Shown here in pieces: positions 1 to 8,819 of a stretch of DNA of 64,000 nucleotides. The notes under the pieces were generated by a model. The model was not told the DNA's origin. It worked only from the letters and a program-made list of their open reading frames with translations, and searched no databases. The stretch is taken from contig NZ_SDDZ01000001.1 of NCBI RefSeq assembly GCF_004115975.1, forward strand, positions 558,001-622,000. The letters are read 5' to 3'. Source of the DNA: Gelidibacter gilvus (GTDB lineage Bacteria; Bacteroidota; Bacteroidia; Flavobacteriales; Flavobacteriaceae). The translations under genes were made by a program, and so were the position numbers. How positions within the stretch are numbered: position 1 is the stretch's first letter; every line of letters begins with the position of its first letter.

Positions 1-75
1 TGCAAATATCGCCTTTTTTAGTAAACTACATCGTTTTCGTTCGTACTTAATGATTTTAATTTTCACCGTTTAAGT

Positions 76-83
76 TATATTTG
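76..83 (+). promoter_or_regulatory. -7 promoter box (TATATTTG) before the GNAT gene
   Basis: TATATTTG matches the Bacteroidetes -7 consensus TAnnTTTG and lies 17 nt before the ATG at 101. The -33 position holds only a T-rich stretch without a full TTTG, so this is a one-box match. Confidence 0.4.
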
Positions 84-100
84 AATACAATTTTTAACTC

Positions 101-595
101 ATGGAATTCAAAATAAGAAAGGCAGTCTCACAGGACATGCCTCGAGTACTCGAATTAATAACAGAATTGGCGGTTTTTGAAGAGGAACCTGATGCTGTAG
201 AAATCTCAGTATCAGATTTACAAACCGATGGTTTTGGAAAACAGCCTGCTTTTAGTTGCTTTGTCGCTGAAGTTGAAGGTCAAATAGAAGGCATTGCCTT
301 GTTTTATGGCCGCTATTCCACTTGGAAAGGCAAGGTTTTACACTTGGAGGATTTGATTGTGAGCAAGAAAATGCGTGGCAGCGGCTTGGGAACTGCGTTA
401 CTGGATGAAGTTGTACTGCACGGAAATCAATTGGGCATTAAACGCATTTGTTGGGAAGTTTTGGATTGGAATGAACCTGCGATTGAATTTTACCAAAAGA
501 AAGGTGCTGATGTCAAACGCGATTGGGATGTGGTGCATTTGAATGAAATCGGGATTAGAAATTATATAGCAAAATTGGAAGATGCACGTATTTAA
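101..595 (+). CDS. GNAT family N-acetyltransferase
   Basis: A 164-residue single-domain GNAT protein. The acetyl-CoA binding loop is visible as K-K-M-R-G-S-G-L-G-T-A-L-L around residues 90-102, followed by the usual C-terminal W-x-x-L-D-W-N-x-x-A-x-x-F-Y motif. It resembles the diamine/thialysine acetyltransferase branch (L-E-D-L-I-V before the loop), but the substrate cannot be read from sequence. Its last 14 nt overlap the start of the aspartate kinase gene, so the two are translationally coupled, perhaps linking acetylation of an amino acid or amine to aspartate-family synthesis (inference). The ATG at 101 follows a TAnnTTTG box by 17 nt. Confidence 0.88.
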   Translation: MEFKIRKAVSQDMPRVLELITELAVFEEEPDAVEISVSDLQTDGFGKQPAFSCFVAEVEGQIEGIALFYGRYSTWKGKVLHLEDLIVSKKMRGSGLGTALLDEVVLHGNQLGIKRICWEVLDWNEPAIEFYQKKGADVKRDWDVVHLNEIGIRNYIAKLEDARI

Positions 596-1841
596 GTTTG
601 GAGGCGCGTCTGTTAAGGATGCGCTGGGTGTTAAGAACTTGGAACGCGTTCTTAGAAAAGTTGGTTTCGAAAACACCCTGATTGTTGTTTCTGCCATGGG
701 GAAAACGACCAATGCGTTAGAAACCGTTCTTGATAATTATTTCAACAATAAAAGCGAATTACAGAGTTCGCTCCAAGAGGTAAAAAAATACCATAATGCT
801 ATTTTATTGGATCTTTTTGACACTAATCACGAGGAAACCCATCCAGTTTTTAAAAAAGTGACTTCTTTATTTGATGAATTGCGAAGCTTTTTTGATCGGA
901 ATAAATCACCGGACTATAATTTTGTTTACGATCAAGTGATTGGGTATGGTGAGTTGGTGTCCACACTTATTGTAAGTGAATACCTCAATGTGGTTGGTAT
1001 CAAAAACAAGTGGTTGGATGTTAGGGAGTATATCAAAACCGATAATTATTACAGACGAGCTAACGTTAATTGGGAAGCCACGCAAACTGCCATCACTAAT
1101 AAATTAAGCAGGTCTGTTTTAAATATTACCCAAGGTTTTTTAGGGAGTGATGACAACAATTTTACAACTACGTTGGGAAGGGAAGGCAGTGACTACACGG
1201 CCGCCATTTTTGCATATTGCCTAAATGCTGAGAACGTGACCATTTGGAAAGATGTTCCAGGGGTATTAAATGCGGATCCGCGTTATTTTGAAAACTCACA
1301 ATTACTCAATAAAATCTCCTATCGTGAAGCGATAGAATTGGCGTTCTATGGTGCCTCGGTAATCCATCCTAAAACCCTGCAGCCCTTACAGCAAAAAGAA
1401 ATTCCTCTTTTTGTGAAATCTTTCATGCATCCAGAACAACCAGGAACGATGGTTGGAAAAGACCCTGGGATTGATCCGATGATTCCGTGTTTTATCGTTA
1501 AGAAAAATCAGGTATTGATTTCCTTGTCGTCCTTGGATTTTTCATACATTGTAGAAGAAAATATCAGTGAGATCTTTAAACTCTTGCATTTGTATAAAAT
1601 GAAGGTTGATGTGATTCAAAACTCGGCCATCAGTTTCTCTGTATGTGTGGATAATATGTATAACAATCTGCCAAATTTAATGCAGCATTTAAAGGCGAAA
1701 TTCAAGATCACTTGTCATGAAAATGTATCCTTATATACAATACGACATTACAATTTCGATTCCATAGCACAATTGGAGCTGGATAAAACTATACTTTTGA
1801 AGCAGTTAACACAGGAAACTGTTCAATTGGTCACACAATAG
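582..1841 (+). CDS. aspartate kinase
   Basis: Phosphorylates L-aspartate, the first step toward lysine, threonine, methionine and diaminopimelate. The N-terminus has the K-F-G-G-A-S-V-K signature that binds aspartate and ATP. The central region has T-T-L-G-R-E-G-S-D-Y-T-A (about residues 198-209) and W-K-D-V-P-G-V-L-N-A-D-P, both diagnostic of the amino acid kinase fold in aspartokinases. The last 120 residues are ACT-like but diverged. At 419 residues it is a stand-alone kinase, not fused to homoserine dehydrogenase. The start lies inside the end of the GNAT gene (14-nt overlap). Bacteroidetes usually carry another, fused ThrA elsewhere, so this copy may serve lysine/DAP synthesis (inference). 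Confidence 0.93.
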   Translation: MHVFKFGGASVKDALGVKNLERVLRKVGFENTLIVVSAMGKTTNALETVLDNYFNNKSELQSSLQEVKKYHNAILLDLFDTNHEETHPVFKKVTSLFDELRSFFDRNKSPDYNFVYDQVIGYGELVSTLIVSEYLNVVGIKNKWLDVREYIKTDNYYRRANVNWEATQTAITNKLSRSVLNITQGFLGSDDNNFTTTLGREGSDYTAAIFAYCLNAENVTIWKDVPGVLNADPRYFENSQLLNKISYREAIELAFYGASVIHPKTLQPLQQKEIPLFVKSFMHPEQPGTMVGKDPGIDPMIPCFIVKKNQVLISLSSLDFSYIVEENISEIFKLLHLYKMKVDVIQNSAISFSVCVDNMYNNLPNLMQHLKAKFKITCHENVSLYTIRHYNFDSIAQLELDKTILLKQLTQETVQLVTQ

Positions 1842-1927
1842 CATTTACGGCATAATTGTTCGTCAATTGTGGTTCTGCAAGGAAGCACAAAGACAATTTA
1901 TTAAAAAAAATGATTAGGTTTGTAGCC

Positions 1928-3766
1928 ATGACCAAACAGCAAGATTCAGGATTAGTAAATGCAAAAGAAGTCGCCAAAGCCATACGTATGGACAAGTACG
2001 GCGTTTTGGGTACATTTAGTGGTTGGTTGCTAATGAAGTTGCTAAAGATATCTACGATTAACAAAGTTTACGATCGAAATAAGCATTTAGAAAATGTTGA
2101 ATTTTTGGATGCTATTTTGGAAGATTTTCAAATTCGATTCGAAATTCCAGAAGACGATCTGAAACGTTTACCAAAAGATGGGGCCTATATTACCTTGTCC
2201 AACCATCCGCTAGGTGGTATTGATGGAATTCTATTGCTAAAACTGATGTTGGAGCAACGTGAGGATTTTAAGATTATTGCTAATTTCCTTTTGCAACGTA
2301 TTGAACCGATGAAACCTTTCATCATGCCCGTCAATCCGTTTGAAGATCGAAAGGATGCCAAATCAAGTATTGCAGGGTTTAAGAATGCAATTTCTCATTT
2401 GCGTGATGGCCATCCCTTGGGGATTTTTCCTGCAGGTGAAGTGTCGACGTATAAAGATGGAAAATTGGTGATTGATCGCCCTTGGGAAGAAGCCGCTATG
2501 AAGCTTGTTCAGAAAGCTGAGGTTCCTGTAGTACCCATTTATTTTCATGCAAAAAACAGTAAACTATTTTATAGGCTTTCTAAAATCAGCGATGTCTTTC
2601 GAACCGCCAAATTACCGTCAGAATTGTTGACCCAAAAACGTCGTGTCATTAAGGTGCGGATTGGGCGACCAATTTCTGTCGCCGACCAGAAAGAATATCC
2701 TACACTTCCAGAGTTTTCAGAGTTTTTAAGAAAGAAAACCTATATGCTGTCTAACTCTTTTGATCAGAAGGGAAACATCCTCAGCAATATTTCATCGACT
2801 TTAAAAGTCCGTAAATCCATAAAGAATATTGTCACTCCAGTTAATCTGGAAAGTATGAAGAAGGAAGTCGAATACCTTCGCGAGAATGACGGCCGACTTT
2901 TGGAAAGTAAAAATTACGAAGTGTTTTTTTCAGATGCACCGAGCATTCCCAACATCCTACGCGAAATTGGGCGCCTGCGTGAAATTACCTTTAGGGAAGT
3001 TGGCGAAGGCACCAATGAAGCCATAGATTTAGATCAGTTTGACAATTATTATCACCACATGTTTTTGTGGGACAACAGCACCAATATGGTTGCTGGGGCT
3101 TACAGAATGGGCTTGGGCTCCAAAATATTTGCCGCTTATGGGATTGATGGGTTCTATCTTCAAGATTTGTTCCGATTTGAACCTGAGCTTTATAAAATGA
3201 TGAGCGAATCCATTGAAATGGGCCGCGCTTTTATCATCAAGGAATATCAACTCAAACCGATGCCTTTGTTTCTTTTATGGAAAGGCATTGTACACACCAC
3301 CTTGCGTTATCCAGAACATAAGTATTTAATTGGTGGGGTGACCATTAGCGATAAATTTACCAACTTTTCAAAGTCGCTGATGATTGAGTTTATGAAATCC
3401 AATTATTACGATCCTTACATTGCGCAATACGTCCATCCTAAGAAGGAATTCAAGGTCAAGTTAAAAGATGCCGATAAGGATTTTGTTTTTGACGAAACAG
3501 AAGCCGATTTGGTGAAATTTGACCGAATTATTGATGAATTGGAACCTGGTACGTTGCGTCTTCCAATCCTTATTAAAAAATACATCAAACAAAATGCGAA
3601 GGTCGTTGCCTTTAACGTCGATCCACTGTTCAACAACGCTGTGGATGGCTTGATGTATATTAGAATAGCCGACTTACCCGAAAGCACCGTGAAACCTGTA
3701 ATGGAAGAATTCCAAGCAGAGATGGAACGGAAGTTTGCGGAGAATGGTGAAAATCCCGAATCTTGA
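1928..3766 (+). CDS. bifunctional acyltransferase, OlsF/GlsF-like (aminolipid synthesis)
   Basis: About 612 residues from the ATG at 1928; an upstream ATG at 1910 is also in frame. The N-terminal half is a PlsC-type O-acyltransferase: N-H-P-L-G-G-I-D gives the HX4D catalytic motif, and F-P-A-G-E-V-S is the second acyltransferase block. The C-terminal half resembles OlsB/GlsB N-acyltransferases (R-E-I-T-F-R-E-V-G-E-G-T, then Y-x-G-x-D-G-F-Y-L-Q-D-L-F). This domain order matches OlsF, known from Serratia and Flavobacterium, which makes ornithine lipid in one polypeptide; related fusions make glycine lipids. Which amino acid is used here cannot be told from sequence. It is the last gene of a plus-strand run and ends at a bidirectional terminator. 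Confidence 0.8.
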   Translation: MTKQQDSGLVNAKEVAKAIRMDKYGVLGTFSGWLLMKLLKISTINKVYDRNKHLENVEFLDAILEDFQIRFEIPEDDLKRLPKDGAYITLSNHPLGGIDGILLLKLMLEQREDFKIIANFLLQRIEPMKPFIMPVNPFEDRKDAKSSIAGFKNAISHLRDGHPLGIFPAGEVSTYKDGKLVIDRPWEEAAMKLVQKAEVPVVPIYFHAKNSKLFYRLSKISDVFRTAKLPSELLTQKRRVIKVRIGRPISVADQKEYPTLPEFSEFLRKKTYMLSNSFDQKGNILSNISSTLKVRKSIKNIVTPVNLESMKKEVEYLRENDGRLLESKNYEVFFSDAPSIPNILREIGRLREITFREVGEGTNEAIDLDQFDNYYHHMFLWDNSTNMVAGAYRMGLGSKIFAAYGIDGFYLQDLFRFEPELYKMMSESIEMGRAFIIKEYQLKPMPLFLLWKGIVHTTLRYPEHKYLIGGVTISDKFTNFSKSLMIEFMKSNYYDPYIAQYVHPKKEFKVKLKDADKDFVFDETEADLVKFDRIIDELEPGTLRLPILIKKYIKQNAKVVAFNVDPLFNNAVDGLMYIRIADLPESTVKPVMEEFQAEMERKFAENGENPES

Positions 3767-3784
3767 AGATTGGGATAAAAAAAA

Positions 3785-3813
3785 AGCCAAATCGTCATCG
3801 ATTTGGCTCTTTT
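3785..3813. terminator. bidirectional rho-independent terminator
   Basis: AGCCAAATCG pairs with CGATTTGGCT around a TCAT loop. A run of A precedes it and a T-rich stretch follows, so it can serve both convergent genes, the acyltransferase on plus and the DUF4870 gene on minus. Confidence 0.85.
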
Positions 3814-3834
3814 AGAATGTTCTAATGTATAATG

Positions 3835-4290
3835 TTATAACGATTTAAACCAATCCTGAAAATACTCTCCCAAGACAGGAGTTAGTTTTTTCTCACCGCT
3901 TGTAGCACCAATCAAACTCATGATCCAAAGTACAAGAATTCCTAAGCTTACGATCCATCCCAAAACAGGGATAAAGCTTAAAACAAGGCCACAAAGACCT
4001 AATCCCAATACTTGTCGAATGTAAAATGAACCAAATTCACTTTTTGTATTATTGTTCATCACAAGGGCAATGACCCAACCAATTAAGGTAAGGTGTGCGA
4101 TGAGCGCAATGTTCTTACCATCTTTTGATGCGGCATTCACGTCGTTTTCAAATGAATTGGCAGCTCTTTTTGCGTCTTCAGAAAATGCATCAGCCTTTCG
4201 TTGTGTGCTGTCGGTAAAATCCGTCGTGTTCTTTTGTGTATCGTCTAGCATGTCGTTAAGGTCGTCGCCTAAATTTTGATTATCAGCCAT
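3835..4290 (-). CDS. DUF4870 (Tic20-like) membrane protein
   Basis: A 151-residue protein. The first 60 residues are polar and acidic, rich in D, N, K and A (a T-x-D-F-T-D-S-T-Q-R-K-A-D-A-F run) and probably disordered or helical. The rest forms three hydrophobic segments starting at I-A-L-I-A-H-L-T-L-I-G-W-V-I-A-L, then F-G-S-F-Y-I-R-Q-V-L-G-L, typical of the DUF4870 family, which is distantly related to Tic20. No function is established for bacterial members. It is a monocistronic minus-strand gene sharing its terminator with the convergent acyltransferase gene. Confidence 0.75.
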   Translation of the reverse strand: MADNQNLGDDLNDMLDDTQKNTTDFTDSTQRKADAFSEDAKRAANSFENDVNAASKDGKNIALIAHLTLIGWVIALVMNNNTKSEFGSFYIRQVLGLGLCGLVLSFIPVLGWIVSLGILVLWIMSLIGATSGEKKLTPVLGEYFQDWFKSL

Positions 4291-4445
4291 TTTGTTGTAA
4301 TGTTTTTAAGGTTAGAGCTTTAAAGGTAATAAAAAAAACTTTGGTTTTACGAAAAAGACATGTTCATCGTTGTGAAGTAAAAATCTTACGTCAATAGGAC
4401 TGATTCGCCACCAAATTTGAATTTTAACTTGTTGATTTATTGCTC

Positions 4446-5393
4446 TTATTTGTGATTAGACCTTGAGAAGGTCTTTATTTTATCAACAATAGTTTGTGCC
4501 AATTTCTCTTTACTTTCAACTGTCCAGCCGGCAATATGTGGCGTTAGAAGTATATTTTCGGCATTAATGAGGTATTGAAAGGCTTCTGGAATTTCAGAGG
4601 TAAATAGGGCTTCAAAAGACGATTTTTCATATTCCAAGACGTCTAAGCCAGCGCCAAGAATCTTGCCCGATTTTAAAGCAGCTACCAAATCTTTGGTGAC
4701 TACACTTTTGCCTCGAGCGGTGTTAATAAACCAGAACGGTTTTGAGAAGGCGTTGATAAAATCGGCATTGAACATTCCTAAAGTCAGTGGGGTTTGTGGG
4801 GTATGTAAACTAACCACATCCACTTTCTCTTGAAACTCTTTGAGCAACACTTGACGTGCGTTGTCATCTCCAACCTTAGGTTTGATGTCATAACAAAGGA
4901 CTTCCACTTCAAATCCGCGTAGTTTTTTAGCAAAGGCTTTCCCCATATTGCCATAACCAATAAGACCAACGGTTTTTCCGTCCAATTCAATCCCTCTATT
5001 GGCTTCACGAAGCCATTGTCCAGAACGGACCTCTCTATCGGCTTTATTGAGTTTATTGAATAAAGAGAGCAACATCCCTAAAGTTTGTTCGCCCACGGCA
5101 TTCCTATTACCTTCCGGTGCTGCGATGAGATGGACGTTTTTTTGCTCTGCATAATCGCCATCAATATTTTCCAATCCGGCACCTACGCGACCTATAAATT
5201 TGAGTTTTTTGGCAGCATCCAAAAAGGCTTTGTCAATACTGAATCGGCTTCTTATAATCAGACCATCATAGTCTTTGATTTTAGCTTCGATGGCTTCTTT
5301 TGATGAGGTATAATCTTCATCGTTTTCAAAACCCAAAGCATTGAGTTGCTTGATGAGTAGGGGATGGTTGGTATCGAGGTGGAGGATCTTCAT
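4446..5393 (-). CDS. D-2-hydroxyacid dehydrogenase, phosphoglycerate dehydrogenase-like
   Basis: An NAD-dependent D-isomer-specific 2-hydroxyacid dehydrogenase of 315 residues. Visible motifs are R-V-G-A-G-L-E-N-I-D, the nucleotide-binding G-L-I-G-Y-G-N-M-G-K-A-F, the catalytic Arg in N-T-A-R-G-K, a Glu in L-D-V-L-E-Y-E, and the catalytic His in P-H-I-A-G-W. It is shorter than classical SerA and has no ACT domain. Glyoxylate/hydroxypyruvate reductase or serine synthesis are both possible. I place the start at 5393 (M-K-I-L-H-L-D); an ATG two codons upstream at 5399 is also possible. A perfect inverted repeat touches this start region. Confidence 0.85.
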   Translation of the reverse strand: MKILHLDTNHPLLIKQLNALGFENDEDYTSSKEAIEAKIKDYDGLIIRSRFSIDKAFLDAAKKLKFIGRVGAGLENIDGDYAEQKNVHLIAAPEGNRNAVGEQTLGMLLSLFNKLNKADREVRSGQWLREANRGIELDGKTVGLIGYGNMGKAFAKKLRGFEVEVLCYDIKPKVGDDNARQVLLKEFQEKVDVVSLHTPQTPLTLGMFNADFINAFSKPFWFINTARGKSVVTKDLVAALKSGKILGAGLDVLEYEKSSFEALFTSEIPEAFQYLINAENILLTPHIAGWTVESKEKLAQTIVDKIKTFSRSNHK

Positions 5394-5399
5394 GGCCAT

Positions 5400-5419
5400 A
5401 TTCCTGCGCAGGCAGGAAT
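5400..5419. repeat. short inverted repeat at a translation start
   Basis: ATTCCTGC and GCAGGAAT are perfect complementary arms around a GCAG loop, directly upstream of the dehydrogenase start codon. This type of 'ttcctgc..gcaggaa' palindrome is a dispersed intergenic element in Flavobacteriaceae (established knowledge, not checked here). It could fold in the dehydrogenase leader mRNA. Confidence 0.6.
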
Positions 5420-5644
5420 CTTTTTGGTTAAATGTGGTTAATCTTATTTTAAAAGTTTATAGTATCAAAATTAAGGAAATTGACTTAAACATATAGGTGA
5501 AAAGAATCATTTCTAATTTAAAACCCTTCCGTCTTTAAACTCTTTTCTGGGTTTAAATCCACCTTCTCTTTATTTCGACAAGCTCATTGACCAATGGAAG
5601 GAATTCCTTTAGTTTATCTGAGGTAAATTATACTACAAAATGAT
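5420..5644. other. gene-free spacer with repeat-like sequence
   Basis: No ORF is supported. Around 5575-5593 it contains ttcgacaagctcattgacc, a phrase that recurs between genes in Bacteroidetes genomes. The rest is AT-rich and presumably holds the dehydrogenase promoter, but no full TTTG/TAnnTTTG pair stands out. Confidence 0.4.
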
Positions 5645-7018
5645 TTAAAATCCTAAAATAAATTTAGCCACTAAAAAGTAAGTTAAAATTCCAAAAATAT
5701 CATTGCTTGTGGTTATAAATGGACCTGTAGCTACCGCTGCATCAATGCCGCGTCTGTCCAAGAAGATTGGAATAAAGGTTCCAATTAATGCGGCCATAAT
5801 AATAACGGTCACTAAAGCCACACAAATGGTCAACGATTCTAAATAGGTGGTATGAAATCCGAAATGACTGATAATTAATACTACAAATGCAATAGCAAGT
5901 CCGTTTACCAAACCTAACAGCATTTCTTTAAAAAGTCTTCCTACAATATTGCCATCAATGGTATTATTTGCGAGACCTTTTACCACAATGGCCGAAGATT
6001 GTACGCCAACATTTCCTGCAGTTGCCTGAACCAATGGAATGAACAGTAATAACGCTGGAAACTGTAACATAGCATCGCTAAAGCCATTAATAATACTTGC
6101 CGCACCAATACCACCAAACATACCAATAAGCAGCCAAGGGAGACGCGCTCTGGTCAATTGCCAGATGCTATCATCGGCTTCAACATCGGTGGTGATACCT
6201 GCCGCCAATTGGTAATCCTTATCGGCTTCTTCAATCAAGACGTCTACAATATCGTCAATCGTAATACGTCCCAATAAAACCATATTGTCATCAACTACCG
6301 GAATGGCCTCCAAGTCATATTTGGCCATGATCTTTGCCACTTCCTCCGGATCTTCGTCCACTTTGACATAATCGACGTTTTTGATGTAGATGTCGGCAAT
6401 TTTCTCATCACTTTTGGCAATAATTAAATCTTTTAAAGATAAACGGCCAATAAGCTTATTTTGTTTGTTGACTACATAAATGGAATGAACCCTGGTGACA
6501 TCTTTAGCTTGTCCTCTAATACGGCGCAAACATCCGGCAACGGTCCATGTTTCATAAACTTTGACCAACTCTTTGGCCATGAGTCCTCCAGCAGTATCCT
6601 CGCCGTAGGTTAATAATTCGGTGATTTCAGCTTTGTGAGCTGCGTCCTCAATATGATGGATGACTTCGCGCTGGCGTTCTGCAGAAAGTTCGGAAATAAT
6701 GTCTGCCGCATCATCGGTGTCTAGCTCTTCAACTTCTTCGGCAATTTCCTTGGATGATAGATTGCGCAACACTTTCTGACGATTGTCTTCATCCAGCTCC
6801 ATCAAGACCTCTGATGTGGTCTCAGAATCCAAAAGTTTGATCACATACATGGCCTCTTCCAGATTAACTTCATCCAGAATTTCAGCAATATCAGCGTAAT
6901 GGAATTCATTTAAAAGTCGGCTAAGTTCCTCATCATTTTTGGTTTTGATAAGTTGCTGGACTTGTTCAATAAGTTCGTCGGTTAGCTCAAATTGTATGTT
7001 CTCTCTTTTGTCTTGCAA
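5645..7018 (-). CDS. mgtE: magnesium transporter MgtE
   Basis: A 457-residue MgtE-family Mg2+ channel. The order is an N-terminal superhelical domain rich in acidic residues (about 1-135, including D-T-D-D-A-A-D-I), a pair of CBS domains (about 140-260), a linking plug helix, and five membrane helices (about 285-455). The membrane part contains P-L-V-Q-A-T-A-G-N-V-G-V-Q-S-S and the C-terminal D-x-x-G-I-D-A-A-V-A-T-G-P-F segment that forms the pore. Known MgtE channels close when Mg2+ fills the cytoplasmic acidic domains. The gene starts 18 nt after the end of rsmA, so they are probably co-transcribed. Confidence 0.95.
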   Translation of the reverse strand: MQDKRENIQFELTDELIEQVQQLIKTKNDEELSRLLNEFHYADIAEILDEVNLEEAMYVIKLLDSETTSEVLMELDEDNRQKVLRNLSSKEIAEEVEELDTDDAADIISELSAERQREVIHHIEDAAHKAEITELLTYGEDTAGGLMAKELVKVYETWTVAGCLRRIRGQAKDVTRVHSIYVVNKQNKLIGRLSLKDLIIAKSDEKIADIYIKNVDYVKVDEDPEEVAKIMAKYDLEAIPVVDDNMVLLGRITIDDIVDVLIEEADKDYQLAAGITTDVEADDSIWQLTRARLPWLLIGMFGGIGAASIINGFSDAMLQFPALLLFIPLVQATAGNVGVQSSAIVVKGLANNTIDGNIVGRLFKEMLLGLVNGLAIAFVVLIISHFGFHTTYLESLTICVALVTVIIMAALIGTFIPIFLDRRGIDAAVATGPFITTSNDIFGILTYFLVAKFILGF

Positions 7019-7036
7019 ATGGTGTGTTTTTAAGAA

Positions 7037-7822
7037 TTAGTGATCTTTTTCTATCAGCTGAGTAAGTGCTATAAACTGTTGTACGCTTAATTGTTCTGGG
7101 CGTTTGTCAAAGATAAGATTTGATTTTAAATTATCAGATAAATCGAACGAGTTTAAACTGTTCCGAAGTGTTTTTCGACGTTGTTGAAAACCTGTTTTGA
7201 CCACTCTAAAAAAAAGTTTTTCATCGCATGGAAGTTTGAAGTTTTCCTTTCGGGTCAACAATAGCACCCCAGAATCTACTTTTGGTGGTGGATTAAATAC
7301 CGAAGGCGGCACGGTAAATAAGTATTCAGCGTCATAAAAAGCCTGCGTCAATACCGAAAGGATGCCATATACTTTACTGCCTTCCTTAGAACAGATCCGA
7401 AGTGCCACTTCCTTTTGGAACATCCCGGAAAATTCTGGAATTTGATGGCGCATCTCTAAAGTCTTGAATAGGATTTGGGATGAAATATTATAAGGGAAAT
7501 TCCCGATGATGGCAAAAGGCTGCTCTTCAAAAACTTCGGTGAGATTATATTTTAAAAAATCTTTTTCAATGATCCGATCGGCAAGATTTAGATAATTATT
7601 CTTGAGATATTCTACTGACTCCCTATCGATTTCGATAACATGCGTGATAATGTCTTTTTTTAACAAATATTTGGTCAAAACCCCCATGCCTGGACCAATT
7701 TCCAACAGGTGCTTGTACCCTTTATAGGAAAGGGAATTCGCAATTTTCTCAGCAATGCTTTCATCGGTTAGAAAATGCTGACCGAGATGTTTTTTGGCTC
7801 TGACTTGATGCTCTTTTGACAC
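7037..7822 (-). CDS. rsmA: 16S rRNA (adenine(1518)-N(6)/adenine(1519)-N(6))-dimethyltransferase
   Basis: RsmA/KsgA dimethylates two adjacent adenosines near the 3' end of 16S rRNA, late in 30S assembly. Motifs are K-K-H-L-G-Q-H-F-L at the N-terminus, the SAM site [11 protein letters not shown], and the catalytic N-F-P-Y-N-I-S-S. I choose a GTG start at 7822 because it gives 261 residues, the normal family length, with only a few residues before K-K-H-L-G-Q-H. The frame stays open up to an ATG at 7948, but the extra 42 residues do not resemble the family. The 3' end sits just before mgtE. Confidence 0.92.
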   Translation of the reverse strand: MSKEHQVRAKKHLGQHFLTDESIAEKIANSLSYKGYKHLLEIGPGMGVLTKYLLKKDIITHVIEIDRESVEYLKNNYLNLADRIIEKDFLKYNLTEVFEEQPFAIIGNFPYNISSQILFKTLEMRHQIPEFSGMFQKEVALRICSKEGSKVYGILSVLTQAFYDAEYLFTVPPSVFNPPPKVDSGVLLLTRKENFKLPCDEKLFFRVVKTGFQQRRKTLRNSLNSFDLSDNLKSNLIFDKRPEQLSVQQFIALTQLIEKDH

Positions 7823-8015
7823 AGATTTATGGATGTTTTGAAAGGTTAGAAGCTTATGGCACTTGAGCTGCGAAGTTAGTGAGAATATTTTTGGAGATGG
7901 GACGATTGAACTATTTTTCTTCCCTCGCGCAGAGATTCTCTGAGGCATAGAACTATGTTGCCACCTTGCAGAAAAACTTTTAACGGCGCAGGCTGCCTAC
8001 GCTTTTTCTCTTAAA

Positions 8016-8339
8016 TCAGCTAAACTTTATGCTGTACTCATCAATGACTTCCAATTCCGTCCGGAATGCCAAAACTTTGTCGCCAAACATTTTTAAACCT
8101 TCTTGACGTAGTTTATCGGCGTTGTTATTATAGTAGTTGACAAGGGCTTCACGGGATTTCGCTCGGTACTGAACGGAGTAAGTGAAACTTCCTGCCTGAT
8201 CTTCTACTAAAACTTTGGTGAGTTTTGCTTCCGTAAAATGGCCTGTGGCCAAAACGTGGGGAATGTGTTCCTGGATCCAAGCAAGCCACTGGTCGTGGAT
8301 GCTGGCATCTATATTTGAGGTGACGTTGTATATGATCAT
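8016..8339 (-). CDS. DUF4286 family protein
   Basis: A 107-residue soluble protein starting M-I-I-Y-N-V-T, with the family-typical W-L-x-W-I-Q-E-H-I-P-x-V and Y-x-V-Q-Y segments. The fold resembles dimeric alpha-beta barrel (ferredoxin-like) proteins. No function is established. In Flavobacteriaceae it is commonly found next to rsmA (family knowledge), as it is here, with the same orientation. Confidence 0.75.
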   Translation of the reverse strand: MIIYNVTSNIDASIHDQWLAWIQEHIPHVLATGHFTEAKLTKVLVEDQAGSFTYSVQYRAKSREALVNYYNNNADKLRQEGLKMFGDKVLAFRTELEVIDEYSIKFS

Positions 8340-8360
8340 AATTAAATAAAATTTAAAGTT

Positions 8361-8453
8361 TTAAGCAACATGTTTCCCGACAGATGGGTGAATTTCAATC
8401 TCTTCAATCGCTTTTAAAATGTCAAAAAGCCAAGTTTTGATAGTGTTATCCAT
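8361..8453 (-). pseudogene. N-terminal remnant of a HEPN (DUF86-type) toxin
   Basis: A 30-codon ORF opens at 8453, overlaps the last 8 nt of the nucleotidyltransferase gene, and stops at 8361. Its first residues read M-D-N-T-I-K-T-W-L-F-D-I-L-K-A-I-E-E-I, which is the start of DUF86-type HEPN proteins. After that the sequence diverges and ends. The R-x4-6-H catalytic motif of HEPN RNases would lie far downstream and is absent. The 8-nt overlap is the usual arrangement of MNT/HEPN toxin-antitoxin pairs, so I read this as a toxin cut down by deletion. Confidence 0.6.
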
Positions 8454-8745
8454 AAATCATTTGTTTAGAGGAATCGATGGATTTCCTTAAATAAGGATTG
8501 TTAATGGATTTATTTTCGAGAAGGTCTATTTTTCTTTTAAGTAATTTTTCCAAAGAAATTTTAAAATCGAAATAGTTGTCGGCATAGTTGTAGAGCTCAA
8601 CGTCAGAGAAATCAACTAATAAATCAATATCGCTTGTACTTTTGAAATTATCATTCAGTATAGATCCGAACACAAATAATTGAGACACTTTATATTTTTT
8701 ACACAGTGCTACTATTTTATCAATATTTTTTTCAATTAGACTCAT
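8446..8745 (-). CDS. MNT-type nucleotidyltransferase, antitoxin-like
   Basis: A 99-residue minimal nucleotidyltransferase. The motif F-V-F-G-S followed by S-D-I-D-L-L-V-D-F (about residues 24-45) is the GSx-DxD nucleotidyltransferase signature; the second Gly of the usual GSxxxG is not obvious. In MNT/HEPN systems this protein adenylylates and silences the HEPN RNase encoded just downstream. Here the downstream HEPN gene is reduced to about 30 codons, so the antitoxin is probably orphaned or acts on a partner elsewhere. Confidence 0.8.
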   Translation of the reverse strand: MSLIEKNIDKIVALCKKYKVSQLFVFGSILNDNFKSTSDIDLLVDFSDVELYNYADNYFDFKISLEKLLKRKIDLLENKSINNPYLRKSIDSSKQMIYG

Positions 8746-8819
8746 ATATCAAAAATACAATTATTTTATTTTGGAATTCTGCTAAGGTAATGTACTAATA
8801 GAAATTTTATTGTCCCAAG

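Noticed and set aside
7823-7948. 42-codon upstream extension of rsmA to an ATG
   Set aside because: The extra residues do not resemble RsmA and would make the protein unusually long. The GTG at 7822 fits family length.
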